Shown here in pieces: positions 61,421-64,000 of a stretch of DNA of 64,000 nt. The notes below the pieces were generated by a model. The model saw only the letters and a program-made list of their open reading frames with translations, was not told where the DNA came from and ran no database searches. Position 1 is the first letter of the stretch, and the number at the start of each line of letters is the position of its first letter. Where the stretch lies: assembly GCF_016862375.1 (NCBI RefSeq), contig NZ_BOMV01000007.1:310001-374000 (forward strand). The letters run 5' to 3'. The stretch is from Paractinoplanes rishiriensis (GTDB lineage Bacteria; Actinomycetota; Actinomycetes; Mycobacteriales; Micromonosporaceae). A program made the translations under genes and the position numbers.

Positions 61421-62947
61421 TCAACGGCCCTGCTCGGTGCCGGTTACGCCCGGGCAGAACGGGACACCGGCACGTTGCTGGGCGGCCCGGTTGAAGGACT
61501 GGTCGAAGCGGCGCAGCGAGAACGGCGTGCCGGCGAACATGGCGAAGAACTCGGCGCGCAGCGCGCAGCGCCGGGCCGCGCCCGCCGGCGTCGGGTCGAA
61601 CTCGGCCACCGACTGCGCCAGCCGGTCGTCCAGCCGGGCTGCCGGGGTGGCCGCCACCTTGTCCCGGAAGCGTTTGTTGGCCGCCGCCGAGACGCTCGCC
61701 GTGCCGGCCAGCAGCAGCACCAGCCCGGCCAGCACGACCGGCCGCGGCCGTACCAGGTGGGCGAGCCCGGCCAGCAGCAGCGCGCCGGCCGGCATGGTCA
61801 CCGCCGAGTCGCGCCAGGCCTGGCCCCAGCGCCCGGCGGCCACGATGTCCTGCACGTCGATGCTCAACGAGCCCAGCCCGGCGCCGAGGGCAACCAGCGC
61901 GGCCGCGCTCACCGCCAGCGCGGCGGCCGCCGGACGGTCCACCGTGGACAGCCCGGGCAGGTCGCGGATCGCCTGCACGACCAGCACGACCAGGACGAGC
62001 AGGGCGAGGATCAGCACCACGCCGCCGAGCCAGCCCCGGCCGCGCGCCGCGGTCTGCCACATCAGCGCCGGGAACCAGGACACCAGGCGTACCGGAAAGG
62101 CCTCCAGCACCGCCGGGCCGGCCGCCACATCCGAGCCCTTGTAGCACGCACCCCGGGCGCAGTAACCCTGGATGACCAGCCGGGCCGCCACGAACGCCGG
62201 CAGGAAGCCGAGCCACATCAGGGCCAGCACCCGGGCCGGGGCGGCGGCGAGCAGCCGGCGCGGCGGCAGCCCGAGCACCCACCGGCCACGCGCCAGGGCC
62301 GCGACGGTGGCCAGCGGCAGTGCCAGATAGACGATCTCGTTGCAGACCGCCAGGACCGCGCCCGCGGCGAGCACCGCCGGCACCCACCACAGCCGGATCC
62401 GGCGGTCCGGGTCGATCCGGCACACCGCCGCGGCGACCGCCAGCACGACGGCGGCCGAGGTGAGGTAGAGGCCGCCGAACAGCACCACCGGGCTGGACTT
62501 GCCGGCCGCGATCAGCCCGCCGCCGGCCGCGAACGGCAGCAGCGCGGCCACCGTGGACGGTGGTTCCCGGAACAGCCGGCCGCGGGTGAGCACGCTCTGC
62601 GCGAAGACCAGCGCCAGCACACAGAGCAACACCGCGGCCGCGAACGAGACCAGCCGGAACGCCACGTTCGCCGGCAACCCGAAGACATCACCGAGGGTGT
62701 ACGCGACCAGGTCGAGCAGCTTCTCCAGCATCCGGCCCAGCGGCCGGAAGTTGCCGGCCCGCAGGTAGCCGGGCAGCGAGTCAAGGGTGTGCGGCACGAT
62801 CCGCAGCGGGTCGTCCCGGAAGAGTCCGCCGTGCCAGTACACGTTGAACCGGTGGTCGGCGGTCGGTGCCAGCGCCACCAGCGGCGCCAGCACCACGAGC
62901 GGAACGAGCGCCGCCCGCAGCAGCGCCCGCCGCCAGAGCGGGTTCAT
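61421..62947 (-). CDS. Polytopic membrane protein, probable GT-C glycosyltransferase (paralogue 3)
   Basis: 508 residues. TADHRFNVYWHGGLFRDDPL, AGNFRPLGRMLEKLLDLVAY, CYKGSDVAAGP and RRC ... GVPFCPG place it with the 50.6 and 53.1 kb proteins. Starts MNPLWRRALLRAAL at ATG 62947. Separated from the methyltransferase by only 6 nt. Not next to a GtrA or GT2 gene, so it may use the lipid-linked donor made by the other copy. Confidence 0.67.
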   Translation of the reverse strand: MNPLWRRALLRAALVPLVVLAPLVALAPTADHRFNVYWHGGLFRDDPLRIVPHTLDSLPGYLRAGNFRPLGRMLEKLLDLVAYTLGDVFGLPANVAFRLVSFAAAVLLCVLALVFAQSVLTRGRLFREPPSTVAALLPFAAGGGLIAAGKSSPVVLFGGLYLTSAAVVLAVAAAVCRIDPDRRIRLWWVPAVLAAGAVLAVCNEIVYLALPLATVAALARGRWVLGLPPRRLLAAAPARVLALMWLGFLPAFVAARLVIQGYCARGACYKGSDVAAGPAVLEAFPVRLVSWFPALMWQTAARGRGWLGGVVLILALLVLVVLVVQAIRDLPGLSTVDRPAAAALAVSAAALVALGAGLGSLSIDVQDIVAAGRWGQAWRDSAVTMPAGALLLAGLAHLVRPRPVVLAGLVLLLAGTASVSAAANKRFRDKVAATPAARLDDRLAQSVAEFDPTPAGAARRCALRAEFFAMFAGTPFSLRRFDQSFNRAAQQRAGVPFCPGVTGTEQGR

Positions 62948-62988
62948 GTGCAGGGCAACGAGACCGCAGCGGACTCAGTAACGCAGGG

Positions 62989-63612
62989 TCAATAAGTCGG
63001 GGGCTCCAGCAACCGGGCCAGGCTGGGCGGGTCACGCGGGTCGACCACCACCGCCCGGCAGGCCCGGTGGTCCCGGCAGAGCTGGGCGATCCGGCCGGCC
63101 AGCAGCGCCTCCCAGTCCGCGCCCGGGTCGTGCCGCGACCAGGTCCTCGGGTCCGGCAGGTATTCCAGCACCACGCCCGGCACCTGGAGGCCGCGCAGCG
63201 CCGGCTGGTCGGTCACCACCACCGGCAGGTGGTCGCCGTCGACCAGGATCCGCTGCCGCAGCGCCCGGATCAGCGCGTGCGACGCCGGGTGGTCCAGCCC
63301 GACCGCCACGTACACCCGGGCCGGCACCGGTCCGGCCGGCGGCTTGCGGCGCGGCTTCGCGGGCGGTCGCCGGCGCAGCCGCCTGCAGGCCTGACCGGCC
63401 AGCGCCGGTCCGGTACGCACCGGATCGCGGGCCAGGTCGACCAGGGCCCGGCCGAGCCGGTACGAGCGGCTGCGGCGCAGCGCCGTCACCAGCTCGACGT
63501 TGCGGTCCCGGTCGCGGACCGCGGCGTCGCGCTCGTCCTCGACCCAGCGCAGCCGGCCGGTCAGCGTGGCCACCTCCCACCGGGCCAGCGCCAGGTCATC
63601 GGCCTCCGACAA
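62989..63612 (-). CDS. Coiled-coil protein of an unrecognised family (copy 2)
   Basis: 207 residues. Helical N-terminus (ARWEVATLTGRLRWVEDERD), SYRLGRALVDLARDPVRTGP, basic linker, then RVYVAVGLDHPASHALIRAL and VLEYLPDPRTWSRHDP, AVVVDPRDPPSLARLL. Clear relative of copy 1. Start TTG 63612: GAGGAGG lies 7 nt upstream and the protein then matches copy 1 at the same point. Overlaps the preceding transferase gene by 17 nt. Confidence 0.72.
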   Translation of the reverse strand: MSEADDLALARWEVATLTGRLRWVEDERDAAVRDRDRNVELVTALRRSRSYRLGRALVDLARDPVRTGPALAGQACRRLRRRPPAKPRRKPPAGPVPARVYVAVGLDHPASHALIRALRQRILVDGDHLPVVVTDQPALRGLQVPGVVLEYLPDPRTWSRHDPGADWEALLAGRIAQLCRDHRACRAVVVDPRDPPSLARLLEPPTY

Positions 63613-64000
63613 GATCTGCCTCCTCGTTGCGTCCCCGGCAGTGAGCGGCCAGCCAGGCCGCGGCGTCCGTGGCACCGTTGCCGAACGCGAGTTCGGCGCA
63701 GCGGCGGCGCAGTTCGGTGCGCACCGCCGGGTCGGCCAGCCGCTGCAGCTGGGCGGCCGCCGCCTCGTCGTCGGTGGCGTACAGCGCCACCCCCGCGGCG
63801 GCCGCGAACCGGGCCCGGGCCAGCTCGTCGTCGGCGGCCCCCGGATCGGGTACGAACACGGTCGGCACCCGGGCGCCGATCAGCTCGTGAAAGCTCGTGT
63901 AGCCGGCCCGGGACACCGCCACCGCGACGCCGGCCGGACCGGTGCCCGGCTCGACCACCCGGTAACCGGGCAGCGACGCCTCGACGCCGCGGCACAGCAG
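63596..64000 (-). CDS. MurG-like glycosyltransferase domain (5' part outside window)
   Basis: 134 codons of a C-terminus, open at base 64000. AVSRAGYTSFHELIGARVPT, VFVPDPGAADDELARARFAA, RRRCAELAFGNGATDAAAWL parallel the end of the 725-residue transferase at 57.5 kb (SAAGYNSFHEQIGFGIPTVF; RRCAELGFPNGGAAAAAWI). Probably also a two-domain transferase. It is followed by the paralogous coiled-coil gene. Confidence 0.78.
   Translation of the reverse strand: MLCRGVEASLPGYRVVEPGTGPAGVAVAVSRAGYTSFHELIGARVPTVFVPDPGAADDELARARFAAAAGVALYATDDEAAAAQLQRLADPAVRTELRRRCAELAFGNGATDAAAWLAAHCRGRNEEADLVGGR

Noticed and set aside
1..64000. tRNA, rRNA or SRP RNA genes
   Set aside because: I looked for cloverleaf-like and conserved RNA segments and found none that I could support by eye.

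Overview
The window is very GC-rich, uses many GTG starts and several 1-4 nt gene overlaps, and carries actinobacterial marker families (DUF2631, DUF2469, DUF402, DUF4081-type GNAT, DivIVA-like proteins, a Gly-rich PadR). Protein style and gene order suggest Micromonosporaceae, probably Actinoplanes or a close relative. This is inference from recognised families; no database search was made.

Layout. 1-5.0 kb: a truncated glutamine-synthetase-like gene with an amino-acid permease, then a MerR regulator with an F420-type luciferase-like oxidoreductase. 5.3-10.5 kb: a PadR regulator, a GNAT protein and the isoprenoid/site-2-protease operon dxr-rip-ispG. 10.5-15.2 kb: an Uma2 remnant, a YihY-type membrane protein, a CrtI-like flavoprotein, a metallo-beta-lactamase/Rieske protein and DUF2631. 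15.2-40.7 kb: the conserved actinobacterial translation, envelope and division backbone (DivIVA-like, rlmN, cdsA, frr, pyrH, tsf, rpsB; yraN, comM, dprA; xerC; M23 peptidase, DUF2469, rnhB, NUDIX, two signal peptidases, rplS, trmD, rimM, khpA, rpsP, DUF402, proS). It is interrupted between dprA and xerC by about 3.7 kb of accessory DNA: an AlpA-like protein, two small Cys-motif proteins, a 1-kb repeat field, a GntR regulator, a PNPOx-like protein and a lipoprotein whose signal peptide is made of repeats. 40.8-46.7 kb: a sigma-factor/beta-propeller fusion, an amidohydrolase, twin Uma2 genes, ffh and a small membrane protein.

46.8-64 kb is a cell-surface glycopolymer locus: a Stealth phosphotransferase, a UDP-sugar dehydrogenase, a GtrA/GtrB-like pair with three paralogous polytopic proteins (probable GT-C enzymes), an OafA-like acyltransferase with an SGNH domain, a two-domain glycosyltransferase, an anchored methyltransferase, a secreted CAP protein, and two paralogous coiled-coil proteins of a family I do not recognise. 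A glycosyltransferase/coiled-coil gene pair occurs twice. Together these suggest synthesis, phosphotransfer, side-chain glycosylation and acylation of a surface polymer.

Most notable: (i) a sigma factor that has lost its region 4 helix-turn-helix and is fused in frame to a membrane-anchored beta-propeller; (ii) the repeat-rich module between dprA and xerC; (iii) the duplicated and triplicated gene families in the glycopolymer locus; (iv) strong palindromes upstream of the padR, merR, yihY-like and second signal peptidase genes.
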